Shown here: piece by piece, positions 55,381-64,000 of the stretch
How the letters are laid out: every line of letters starts with the position of its first letter
Position numbering within the stretch: position 1 is the first letter of the stretch
Source: Metaphire vulgaris
Lineage: Eukaryota; Annelida; Clitellata; Crassiclitellata; Megascolecidae
Reading direction: 5' to 3'
NCBI GenBank assembly: GCA_018105865.1
Contig: CM030868.1
Span: 9,901,745-9,965,744 of the forward strand
DNA length: 64,000 nt
Position numbers and translations under genes: made by a program
The notes under the pieces: generated by a model
Seen by the model: only the letters and a program-made list of their open reading frames with translations
Told to the model about the DNA's origin: nothing
The model's database searches: none

Positions 55381-56127
55381 CAGTGATGTCAATCCTTGTC
55401 CTGGTCCTATCTTTAAGGACTCCTTACTCCTTAAGGACCAATTTGAAGTCTTTGTCCTGGTCCTAATTGGGGAGTCAGCCTCGTCCTTATCCTCGTCTTT
55501 GGGGACTCGGTCCTCGTTTTTATCCTCGTCCTTGCAGATCGGTCCTTGTCCTGGTTCTTGTAACTAATTAGTCTGTGAAAAATCCTTATAAGGACCAAAA
55601 TTCCAAATTACTTGTATACCATTTTCAATTGTTCGGATAATTATGTTACAAGTTAGGAGTAGTATGTGGATTTATATTTAGGCTACATACTTGCTTTGAA
55701 TTACTCTAAATGTGTAGTCATTTTTTCCTTTCGCAAAGTGGTCTCATAATTAGGCCTAATCGTGCGCGCATGACTGATCTGCTGCTGGAAACACTTGTCT
55801 ATTTGAAATGCAACATTGCTGTTGACTAGACTATGTTTTACAACATACTTTTTTGCTTTTCTAATTTTGTGATTCGATCATTCGAATTGAAATTGTTTTG
55901 GGTTTTTTAGTTTCTGACCTGACTTTTTTGTTTGACAGAAGTCGGTCCTTGTCCTTGTCCTTGATCCTTGTCCTTAGAGGTCAGTCATTGTGGTCCTTGC
56001 GCTTGGGGGGTAAGTCCTCGTCTTTGTCCTCGTCCTTGGAGGGTCGATCTCGTTTTTATCCTCGTCTTTGGGGGTTGGTCCTTGTCCTTATTCTCGTCAT
56101 TGGGGTCGGTTTTTGTTAACATCACTG
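55381..56127 (+). mobile_element. hAT element, second copy, without the Helitron
   Basis: Ends CAGTGATGTCAATCC and (reverse complement) CAGTGATGTTAACAAAAA; target duplication ATTATTAT (inside a microsatellite, so weak). Interior 55728-55830 encodes FSQSGLIIRPNRARMTDLLL followed by ETLVYLKCNIAV, a clean hAT dimerisation-domain end. Sequence upstream of it is deleted relative to 40029-41519. Subterminal TCCTTGTCCT arrays are conserved. Confidence 0.88.
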
Positions 56128-56129
56128 AT

Positions 56130-56461
56130 TATTATTAATTTATTCATTCTATCAACTATCTATCTTATCATCAGCGCCACCTAGCGATTACTAGATAACT
56201 AGATTACTAGATACTTTTTATACTTTATTATAGGGACTCTGAAAAGAAAAATACAGAGAAAAATAGAAGCTTTTGAAATGTACTCATTACGTACCATACA
56301 AGTTGGAAAGATAGGAAAGCCAACGAAGAGGTTTTGAAAATGTCAGGCACGGAAAGACGTTTCCTCAACATGTGAAAAGAAGGAATCTGCAATACAGTTT
56401 TTGTCCTTTAGTGCCATTACCTTTTTCTTAGCAATATTGATCATTATATTATACTAGCTGT
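56130..56461. other. Spacer, nothing recognised
   Basis: AT-rich, no frame or repeat end identified. Confidence 0.4.
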
Positions 56462-57075
56462 TAAGCCGTCAAAAATGACGGGGGAGAGTGGCTATCTCCT
56501 TCTCCGATTTTTTGCAAGAGTTCGTATTATTACATATAACAATTTTTAAAATCTGAAAATGTAATGTGAATGCGTAGATTATCATTTAAAATTTTTCTAT
56601 GTGCTCACTGGGTGGTCTTGCCCCTCCCCACCAAGGGGCTGCACACCATAACGCCCTACGATTCCATTGAGATTTGGTCTCCCATGGTGGATGCGCCCTC
56701 CAGTGTTACCTACGGTCCCTTTTGGGCATACGGCTCCTTTTGGGCTTTCGGACCCAAAGGGGCTTTGTCTCCTACGGATGGCTGGGATTTTTCTCCCCAA
56801 GAGGCTGTGCCCCCAGTGTAGGATAAAGCCTCCCTGGGGGCTAGGTCTCCTCCTGGAGGATTCGCCCCCAGCAAGGCCTACGGCCTCACATGGGGCTGTG
56901 CCCCCAGTAGGACCTGCGGCCCCACATGTGGGGCTGCGCCCTACGGGAGACTGCGCCCCCAGTAAGGCCTACGGCCTCACATGATGGGGTTGATGGCTGC
57001 ATCCCAATAGGACGTGCGGCCCCACACGTGGGGCTGCGCCACTCAGTGGGGCCTACGGCCTCCCTCTGGGGCTTA
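56462..57075 (+). repeat. Dispersed repeat copy 2 plus GC-rich palindromic array
   Basis: 56475-56655 matches 24005-24215. It continues into about 420 bp of degenerate units alternating GGGGCTG(C/T)GCCCC, AGTA(A)GG(A)CCTACGGCC and CCCACATG. GCCCCACATGTGGGGC (56919-56934) is a perfect palindrome. Short frames in all phases are by-products. Confidence 0.7.
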
Positions 57076-57079
57076 AGCT

Positions 57080-57609
57080 TGATCTCCGACGGGTGCAATA
57101 TATTCCCTATAACTTTTGTAGTCCGTGTGCACATAACATTTCTTGTATGCAGAATTGCACAACTTCTGTGCGCGCCGAGAATTTGTCCAAAATCAACATT
57201 ACTTATTTGCTAACAAGTTAATCTGTCTCAGAACACTGTTATCGGTCAATGATCCGATTTTGCAATTTTCCTCACCAGTTTAATTAGGCCTATCATATAA
57301 ACACATGCATATCTTCACCTTTCCTATGGTAGTTTCTCAAAAAGTTGGGTCTCGAGTCTAAAGTTATAATATTAGTAGTCTACGACTATGATTACACGTG
57401 CGATTTAACCACATAAGGCACTCGTTAGTTTGAAAATTCAAGCATCACAAATCAGGCATTAGAAATTTGCAAAGGGGTTATGATTTTAATGTCTTTAGAG
57501 TTTCTCTTCGATCCTTACTATGTGCCCATTCGATCCAGGTCAGTAACACTTCATCCAAGAAGGTGACTCTTAATGCGCATCATCATGTCTATTTGGCATT
57601 CCTCTAATT
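57080..57609. other. Spacer, nothing recognised
   Basis: Unique-looking AT-rich DNA without exons or repeat ends. Confidence 0.4.
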
Positions 57610-57774
57610 CAGTGCTTCCCAAACTGTGGGTTGCAAACTTTCGACTCAAAAGTGGGTCGCAGGGCTCAGTCTAGTGGGTCGCGGGGTAGCGCGAAATTAG
57701 ATTCAAAGTGTCATTTTCTAACCAATACCACAACGTCACAAGCCTTGAGAGTTGCAGTAGGCTTAGGTCTTAAG

Positions 57775-57828
<54 letters not shown>

Positions 57829-58927
57829 ATCCTCCATATACTATCTATACTATTAAGATCCTTATCTGTATGTCTCTCTGTCTGTTACCTTCAAGCGTTC
57901 TGATTGGTTGACTATTGGTAGACGGTTTAGACCGTTTAGTCCTTACGTCGCGATTCGTTGGTGGGCGATCGAAGACGACGTTGCTATTGGTAATCAAACG
58001 GTTTAGTCGATTTGACGAAGTGTACGTTCAATTGTTCATTGCAACGTCATAATGTGTACAACGTCGCGATGCGTTGATGAGTGTAGCTCGAGGAAGTTGC
58101 GCAATTTTAACGTACACAAAAATACGTGAGAGCGTCACAAATGGTCACAGTTGCGTGATTTTAACGTACATAGGCCTAATTATTACGTGGCGCACAGCTT
58201 GGCTAGGTGGCGGTGTACTTCATTGAAATGTTGTTCAGCATGAATTCAATGATTGGGTATTAGGTATAGGTATTGGATTAGTATTTATCCTGCACTGCGA
58301 GCGAAGCGAGCGCGAGCGAAGCGAGCATCTTTCTAGTATTATATTAAAATGATTAGTGTTTTATGAAACTTTTATCCAATTTTAGTCGACAATAAGTTTG
58401 CAGGGTCACGGCATGTTACAAATCCGCTGACGCGAGTCACATAACTACAAAAGTTTGTAAAACCCTGGCCTTTTAGTACTTTTAAAAATTAATTTTATTT
58501 CGCAATGACGCAAGAAAGCGTGTTGCGAGCATTTTGCTCTGAAACTCCAATAACAATTGGAATCCCTATGCTGAATAGGGATGAAAACCTGGCAGTTAAG
58601 CGAGTTTCCCATACTCATAGGATTTTTAAGACGCGCAACAAAGGTATGTTCCTGGCAAAATTTTGCAAGAGATAATTTTCAAGAAATGTCGATATCTATT
58701 TTTTCCTTTCGTCTTAGGCAAAAATTTGAATAATTCTGCCTAATATATTTGTCGCATGTTTCATTCGAATTGAATCAGAGCTTTTGTTTTACCATTTATT
58801 TCAAGCTCAGACGCAAACTTCGCTAGATGGCGTAATGTATTTTTATATTACATGCTGTTATTAGGGTCGCCGCATGTTACAAAACCGCTGAAGGTGGTCG
58901 CAGTTCCAAAATGTTTGGGAAACCCTG
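57610..58927. mobile_element. hAT-type element with CAGTGCTTCCCAAAC ends
   Basis: Left CAGTGCTTCCCAAACTGTGG and reverse complement of right CAGGGTTTCCCAAACATTTT. Flanks CTCTAATT (57602-57609) and TTCTAATT (58928-58935) match at 7 of 8. GGGTCGC-type subterminal repeats occur at both ends. A right-end-like block is duplicated internally (58403-58465, ending AAACCCTG), hinting at two overlapping copies or a tandem end. It contains a Helitron and a (TA)n tract (57779-57825). No transposase frame is intact. Confidence 0.75.
57844..58336 (+). mobile_element. Non-autonomous Helitron, copy 2
   Basis: Begins TCTATACTATTAAG after A and ends TTTCTAG before T. Homologous to 40533-41073 at both ends and through GTTCTGATTGGTTGACTATT and the GCGAGCGAAGCGAGC terminus, which is duplicated here. 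Internal deletions distinguish the copies. Confidence 0.82.
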
Positions 58928-58935
58928 TTCTAATT

Positions 58936-60611
58936 GATTCCTTTTCTTGTTCTTCAGCATATTCATAAAGCTAAACTGCGGTTCACAGTTTTCGCTAAAT
59001 GTCAGACATGCACCTCCTGTATCGATCCATTCGATTTGCTAGATCTTGAATCTTTTCACAATAAAGCAAAACTATGACCTCTTTAAATGAAGTCGCCGTT
59101 CGTTTTCATTTCAAACACAGGCGTAAACTTTTAAGCCTCTGAGTTCAAGTCCCCCATTTTCGAGAGGCTGTCATAGAGAATGGGGGAAGTTACAGGACCG
59201 GCTCTTCCCACTTTTCTTCCACGTTTACGTCAATGACTTCAAATCTCTATTTTAATTAAGACACTTCTATCGCTGGCTTTCTGTTCTTTTCGTTTTATCG
59301 ATATTTGGAACCGCGTGCTTTACACAAATAACAATACTAAATAAGAGACCTTTTGCCTATAGTTTAGACCAGAAGTTAGTAATTGTATGGAGCCGTTAAT
59401 AATGTGGCGAACCGGGCCTTGAGGTTCCTACGCCTCCTTAACTCCAGATGGCTTCGCCCAGTTCGGTCACACGGGGTCTGACTCACTTTAAGGCACGTGT
59501 CCGTTCGTCTTAGCTTTTTGGCTAAGATACTACGGAAATCATACTATCATACTATCGCCCGTTGCCCTGCGCACCACGCCTGTATACACTATAGCCTGAT
59601 CTTCCACACGCTGTTCCTCTCTTCCAGTGCCCTTTTATCTCCGCACTCGACTCTTAATGCACCTGACATTTCGTACAGCACCTATATCTCAGGTACTGTT
59701 CTTAACTCTCAGCGTTCCCTTCTCTCTTCCTAGCTCTGAATACTCTGTACTGCTCTCCGTGTACTTCTATCTTCCTCCTTCAGTGCACCTTATCTCTCTT
59801 CCGTGCACCTCATCGCTCTCCGTGCACCTAATTACCTCTCGCCGTGCACCTTCCTTCTCTCCGTGCACCTTATCTGTCTTCGCACCTGTCGCACCGCACC
59901 TATGGCTCAGCACCTGCCGCTCAGCACCGCACCTCGCCTAGGGTGCATCTACCAAAGGTGCTCCGACCTCAGGGCGCCTTCTTATCTCAAGGGTGCTCTC
60001 CTTAACCGGTACACGTATATTCGTATAACCAAGTAAGCATCCAATAATATTAGATTATAGTTTATAAATGACCCTGAGTTAATTAATTATTAATTATAAT
60101 ACTAATAGATAAAGATGACTAACTAATTGCCAATAAACGAAACTACCATGAAGTCAAAGCAATATATTCGGCGTGTCTGATCACTGCAGCTCTTGAATTT
60201 ATTAACGACGCTGTCAAGTTGGACCAAATTTCGTTGATGGAAATTAACGCAAGAGAGGTGACAAGCTCTTGCTCCGGATGCCATTTTACAAAGGAATTTT
60301 AGGAAACAACGGAGCTGGACCTCGCGGGTCAAGAAGGTCAAATCCCAGAGCAGCTGCCACTTTGCTGCTAGGACGGGTTTCCAAACACATTCGTATAGCT
60401 CTCACAGGTCAAAGATGCCTCAGGTATCTGCATGCTACCCTTGCAATCACTGCCTATCAGTCACCAGCTAATAAATCTTCAGCATCTGCGACGCCCGAAC
60501 GTCGTACGCTTCAATTATCACCTTAGATAGAGTTTCAGAGTCCCATTGAGTAGAGGAAGATGCAGAGGGAATAAATCGTCCACTCGAACAGGCGATTACC
60601 ACTGTCAGGAT
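58936..60611. other. Spacer with degenerate CCGTGCACCT repeats
   Basis: 59790-59880 carries about six imperfect units of CTCTCCGTGCACCT; 59390-59480 is GC-richer. No gene recognised; short open frames are unsupported. Confidence 0.4.
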
Positions 60612-60896
60612 TGTTATGTTATGTTATAACATAACATTGTTATAACATAACATTGTATTAGTTAACATTGTATTAGCTATTAGTTAACATTGTATTATTG
60701 ATTGTAGCGCCATAAAATGCGCTATAAAATGTTTTGACATAGACATGCGCGCCGGGCGCTTCCGGTTAAGATGGCTGCAAGGAGCTGTTCACACGCGCTG
60801 CGATTGTAAAACTCTATCCGATCAATCTGACGTTTGTTGTTGTAATAAAACTTGATAACTTCAACCATTGAGTTAACTAACAGTCGGCACTTCACA
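60612..60896 (+). repeat. 5' LTR of Ty3/gypsy element
   Basis: The 285-bp segment starts TGTTATG and ends CA directly before the primer-binding site. A TATA box (TATAAAA, 60723-60729) and a polyadenylation signal (AATAAA, 60844-60849) occur in the expected order. The first 50 bp form ATAACATAAC inverted repeats. The 3' LTR lies outside, so the left border is inferred. Confidence 0.7.
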
Positions 60897-60917
60897 TGGC
60901 GTCGTGAACAGGATTCG
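60897..60917 (+). promoter_or_regulatory. tRNA primer-binding site
   Basis: TGGCGTCGTGAACAGGATTC begins with TGG right after the LTR. It resembles the complement of a tRNA 3' end; from memory a serine tRNA fits best, with a few mismatches. Confidence 0.65.
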
Positions 60918-61043
60918 TTTACACGGTAGCTAAGATATTTTTGTGAACCTGATCGACAGTTCCTTGAGCGCCTGACACATCTGGTTAGTCTTTTCCCGTT
61001 TTTTAAATAACTGATTTATCACGACGAAATTCCGGTTTAAACA

Positions 61044-63701
61044 ATGGAGTTCTTTAGGCAACCTGGGCCACTGCCCCTGAGTGGTGGCAATCTAGAGGCA
61101 GAGTGGAAACTGTGGAAACAGAAATTCAAAAACTACCTACTGGCCTCCGGAATCTCTGAAAAACCTGATCGTGTCCAGTTGGCGACATTCCTACATGTAC
61201 TTGGCGATGAAGGCCTTGCTGTATACAACACCTTTCGTTTTTCTGATGATGAAGTCGAGAAATTGGATGTGGCAATGGAAAAGATGGAAGGGTACTGCCT
61301 GCCTCGGAAAAATGAGGTGTACGAGCGCTTCCAATTCTGGCAATTGCAACAGGCCTTTGGAGAATCAATTGACGCATTCGTAACGAAACTCCGCACGAAA
61401 GCCAAATCCTGTCGGTTTGGAGACCAAGAAGAAAGCCTCATCCGAGACAGAATTGTTATAGGCTGTCCTGATGACCGCCTGCAAGAGCGGTTGCTACGGG
61501 AACCAGATCTTGATTTACTCAAAACATTGTCTCTGTGTCGAGCTGCAGAGACCACACGAGAGCAGCTACGCACAATTAAAGGTGACTCTGTGCATCTAGT
61601 CAGTAAAGCATTGAATCAACCTGTGTCAAGCAAGAACACAACAATGAGCACTGGGCACTCTGTTGAACACCGACAATGCGGAAATTGTGGAAAAGCGCAT
61701 CAGCCACGATCTTGCCCAGCTTTTGGCAAAACGTGCAATTCGTGTTTCAAGCTAAATCACTTTTCCATCTGCTGTCGTTCTTCCAGATCCAGACAATCTT
61801 CAAGAAAAATCCAAGATGAGCGACACAGCGCATCGAGAATCTCGAACACAGTTGCAGAGGTTGAAGGTGACGATGAATATTTTGTCGGAGTCGTTCACAT
61901 AGGTTCTCAGACTGATTCTTGCTGGTGGGAAAACTCCAGGATAAATGGTGCCATAATTCGTTGCAAACTGGACACTGGCGCAGAAGTAAATGTAATGTCA
62001 TCAGTCACATTCAATTCCTTGCCAAACAAACCGATATTAACTACAACTAATGTATCACTAAAGGCTTATGGCAATCAACGACTACGCACATTGGGGAAAA
62101 TCCGAACTGAAATTGCCACCAAGCAATCCTCTACGGTGGCAGAGTTCTTTGTGGTGGAAGGCAATTCGTCCACTATCCTTGGTCTACCAACATGTCAAGC
62201 CCTGAATCTGGTAAAGCGCGTTGATGAGGCGAAACAGTCACCGAAACCTATAGAGTCTTCTAAAGACCTGCTGAAGACCTTTTCGGATGTCTTCCAGGGA
62301 CTAGGAGCACTACCAGGAGAACACCATATCGTGATAGATGACACGGTGCGGCCAGTGGTACACGCGCCACGTCGAGTGCCGGTGTCTCTTGAAGCGAAGC
62401 TCAAACACACCCTTGCGGATATGGAGACAAAAGGAGTGATTAGGAAAGTTGATGAACCTACTGACTGGGTCAGCAGCCTACTAGTAGTTGAAAAACGTGA
62501 CGGCACATTGCGATTGTGCCTTGATCCTCGCGATTTAAACCGAGCAATCAAGAGGGAACACTATCGGATTCCCACGTGCGAAGATATTTTAGCCAAACTC
62601 AACGGTAAGAAAATATTCACAATCATTGACATGAGGCAGGGATTCTGGCAAATCAAGCTAGATGAAGAAAGCAGCCGCCTTTGCACGTTCAACACCCCCT
62701 TTGGAAGGTACTGTATGAGACGTCTTCCATTTGGAATTTCGTCGGCGCCAGAAGTGTTCCAAAAACGTAGTAATGAAATATTTGGCGACATTGAGGGAGT
62801 ACATGTGGTCTTTGATGATCTCATCATAGCAGCCGTTGATGGTCAAGAGCATGATTACATTCTCAAAAAAGTCTTACAGCGCGCCCGTGAGACGGGGGTC
62901 AAATTCAATGAGAGCAAGGTGCAGCTAAAGGTATCCGAAGTAAAGTACCTAGGGCATGTCATCTCTAAAGATGGAGTCCGACCTGACCCACAAAAGGTAT
63001 GTGCCATCCTGGACATGCCGACCCCTACTGACAGAGTTGGTCTTCAACGCTTCCTAGGCATGGTGACATATTTGTCGAAATTTGTTCCAAATTTTTCTGC
63101 TCTCACTGGTCAGCTCAGGCAGTTACTCAAGAAAGACGTTGGCTGGCACTGGCAGGAAGCCCACAGTGTCGCATTCAATCAAGTCAAGGAGGCTATTAGC
63201 AAGGACACCATACTGCAGTACTATGACAGGAACAAACCCTGTGTCATTCAAACAGACGCATCCTCTGACGGTCTGGGGTCATGTCTGATGCAACAAGGTA
63301 AACCGATTGCTTACGCTTCTCGGTCATTGACCTCAGCAGAGCGAAATTATGCACAAATAGAGAAAGAGCTGCTGGCTATTGTCTTTGCTTGCACGAAGTT
63401 TTGTCATTACATTTATGGCACCAGCACACTTGTCCTCTCTGATCATAAACCATTAGAAGCCATTTTCAAGAAACCAATAAATAGCACGTCACCTCGGCTT
63501 CAACGTATGCTCCTTCAACTACTTAAATATCAAGTGGTAGTTCAGTATGCTCCTGGAAAGACAATGTTAGTCGCTGACACACTATCTAGAGCTTCCGTCA
63601 CCTGTATTGATGATACAGCTAGAGAGATTTCTGAAGATATTGACGTTCAAGTTCACACCTTGCTTCGTGAGTTTCCGGCGAGTGATGCAAAAACTAAATG
63701 A
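61044..63701 (+). CDS. Ty3/gypsy gag-pol polyprotein (885 codons, incomplete)
   Basis: A single frame carries, in order: Gag/capsid-like region (about 20-180), two zinc knuckles (C212-x2-C, then C231-x2-C-x4-H-x3-C), aspartic protease with L-D-T-G-A (309-313), reverse transcriptase (about 440-640) and RNase H with Q-T-D-A-S (736-740) and L-S-D-H-K (798-802), ending ADTLSR. The RT catalytic motif reads V-F-D-D (589-592) instead of the usual Y-x-D-D. Gag and Pol share one frame, so no ribosomal shift is needed. The stop at 63701 comes from a frameshift, since coding resumes in another phase. The element makes virus-like particles and inserts a cDNA copy; this copy cannot make a full Pol as it stands. 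Confidence 0.95.
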   Translation: MEFFRQPGPLPLSGGNLEAEWKLWKQKFKNYLLASGISEKPDRVQLATFLHVLGDEGLAVYNTFRFSDDEVEKLDVAMEKMEGYCLPRKNEVYERFQFWQLQQAFGESIDAFVTKLRTKAKSCRFGDQEESLIRDRIVIGCPDDRLQERLLREPDLDLLKTLSLCRAAETTREQLRTIKGDSVHLVSKALNQPVSSKNTTMSTGHSVEHRQCGNCGKAHQPRSCPAFGKTCNSCFKLNHFSICCRSSRSRQSSRKIQDERHSASRISNTVAEVEGDDEYFVGVVHIGSQTDSCWWENSRINGAIIRCKLDTGAEVNVMSSVTFNSLPNKPILTTTNVSLKAYGNQRLRTLGKIRTEIATKQSSTVAEFFVVEGNSSTILGLPTCQALNLVKRVDEAKQSPKPIESSKDLLKTFSDVFQGLGALPGEHHIVIDDTVRPVVHAPRRVPVSLEAKLKHTLADMETKGVIRKVDEPTDWVSSLLVVEKRDGTLRLCLDPRDLNRAIKREHYRIPTCEDILAKLNGKKIFTIIDMRQGFWQIKLDEESSRLCTFNTPFGRYCMRRLPFGISSAPEVFQKRSNEIFGDIEGVHVVFDDLIIAAVDGQEHDYILKKVLQRARETGVKFNESKVQLKVSEVKYLGHVISKDGVRPDPQKVCAILDMPTPTDRVGLQRFLGMVTYLSKFVPNFSALTGQLRQLLKKDVGWHWQEAHSVAFNQVKEAISKDTILQYYDRNKPCVIQTDASSDGLGSCLMQQGKPIAYASRSLTSAERNYAQIEKELLAIVFACTKFCHYIYGTSTLVLSDHKPLEAIFKKPINSTSPRLQRMLLQLLKYQVVVQYAPGKTMLVADTLSRASVTCIDDTAREISEDIDVQVHTLLREFPASDAKTK

Positions 63702-64000
63702 ATTTCGCCGTGAGACACAAAGTGACCCGGTGCTCGCTAAGCTAATCCAGCTCCTGCGGGTAGGTGTTCCGGGTGATACTAGAGACTTACACCCAGAAAT
63801 CAAGCAATATGCTAAAATTTGGCAGGACATATATGAGCTTAACGGCATCCTTTTCGTACACGGAAGATTGTTGTTCCTTCCTCTTTGCGCCATCAAATGT
63901 TGTTAAAGCTCCATGAAGGACATTTGGGTATTGAAAAATGTAAAGGTCTTGCTCGATCATGCATGTACTGGCCGGGCTTATCTCGTGATCTGGAGATTTT
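63690..64000 (+). pseudogene. Continuation of pol: linker and start of integrase, frameshifted
   Basis: After the stop, a second phase is open to 63903 (KLIQLLRVGVPGDTRDLHPE, YAKIWQDIYELNGILFV). A third phase then carries the start of the H-x3-H...C-x2-C integrase zinc-binding region (HEGHLGIEKCK...YWPGLSRD). Two frameshifts within about 200 bp therefore separate RNase H from integrase. The rest lies outside the window. Confidence 0.85.

Noticed and set aside
56570..57213. Several overlapping 80-105-codon frames, Pro/Gly/Ala-rich
   Set aside because: Open frames on both strands in a GC-rich repetitive array, with no start context, homology or splice support.
59500..59535. U2 snRNA-like start (CTTTTTGGCTAAGAT)
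   Set aside because: Similarity is limited to about 15 bases that also form a simple hairpin; the downstream U2 Sm site and stems are absent.

Overview
This is a stretch of animal (metazoan) nuclear DNA. Protein-coding information is split by GT-AG introns, and roughly half of the window is recognisable transposon debris, microsatellites and palindromes. Three host genes can be reconstructed exon by exon with consistent splice phases. Frequent short taggccta-type motifs, tRNA-derived SINEs, RTE-like LINEs, hAT, piggyBac-like, pogo/mariner, Helitron and Ty3/gypsy elements fit a marine invertebrate. An echinoderm-like animal is my guess, and I cannot fix the species.

Layout. 1-2.5 kb: decayed LINE and a solo transposon end. 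2.5-10.5 kb (+): an eight-exon gene for an endonuclease/exonuclease/phosphatase (EEP) family enzyme of the CCR4/nocturnin/Angel/PDE12 group, with a 400-residue charged N-terminal extension. Intron 5 carries a TTAA-bounded element and an RTE-like LINE; intron 6 carries a SINE. 10.5-19.3 kb: intergenic, with SINEs, a pogo-type MITE, a larger pogo-like element holding a LINE with 5' inversion, two perfect palindromes, and a degraded fragment resembling the MUM1/PWWP3 C-terminus. 19.3-39.5 kb (-): a complete thirteen-exon taxilin gene (558 codons) whose introns house several DNA transposons and long composite microsatellites. 39.5-44.4 kb: hAT elements, one invaded by a Helitron, and a LINE tail hit by a hAT-type MITE. 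44.4-51.0 kb (-): a complete five-exon NUS1 gene (Nogo-B receptor, cis-prenyltransferase regulatory subunit; 263 residues). 51.3-60.6 kb: a nested transposon graveyard in which insertion order can be read from perfect 8-bp target-site duplications. 60.6-64.0 kb (+): the 5' LTR, primer site, gag-pol frame and frameshifted start of integrase of a Ty3/gypsy retrotransposon that runs off the window.

The host genes act in unrelated processes: RNA or nucleotide phosphodiester cleavage, syntaxin-linked vesicle traffic, and dolichol synthesis. Nothing suggests an operon or a defence island. I see no convincing new multi-gene system. The most informative content is the stratigraphy of nested elements, a 50-bp perfect inverted duplication inside a mobile-element gene, and two mobile-element coding relics whose family I cannot name.
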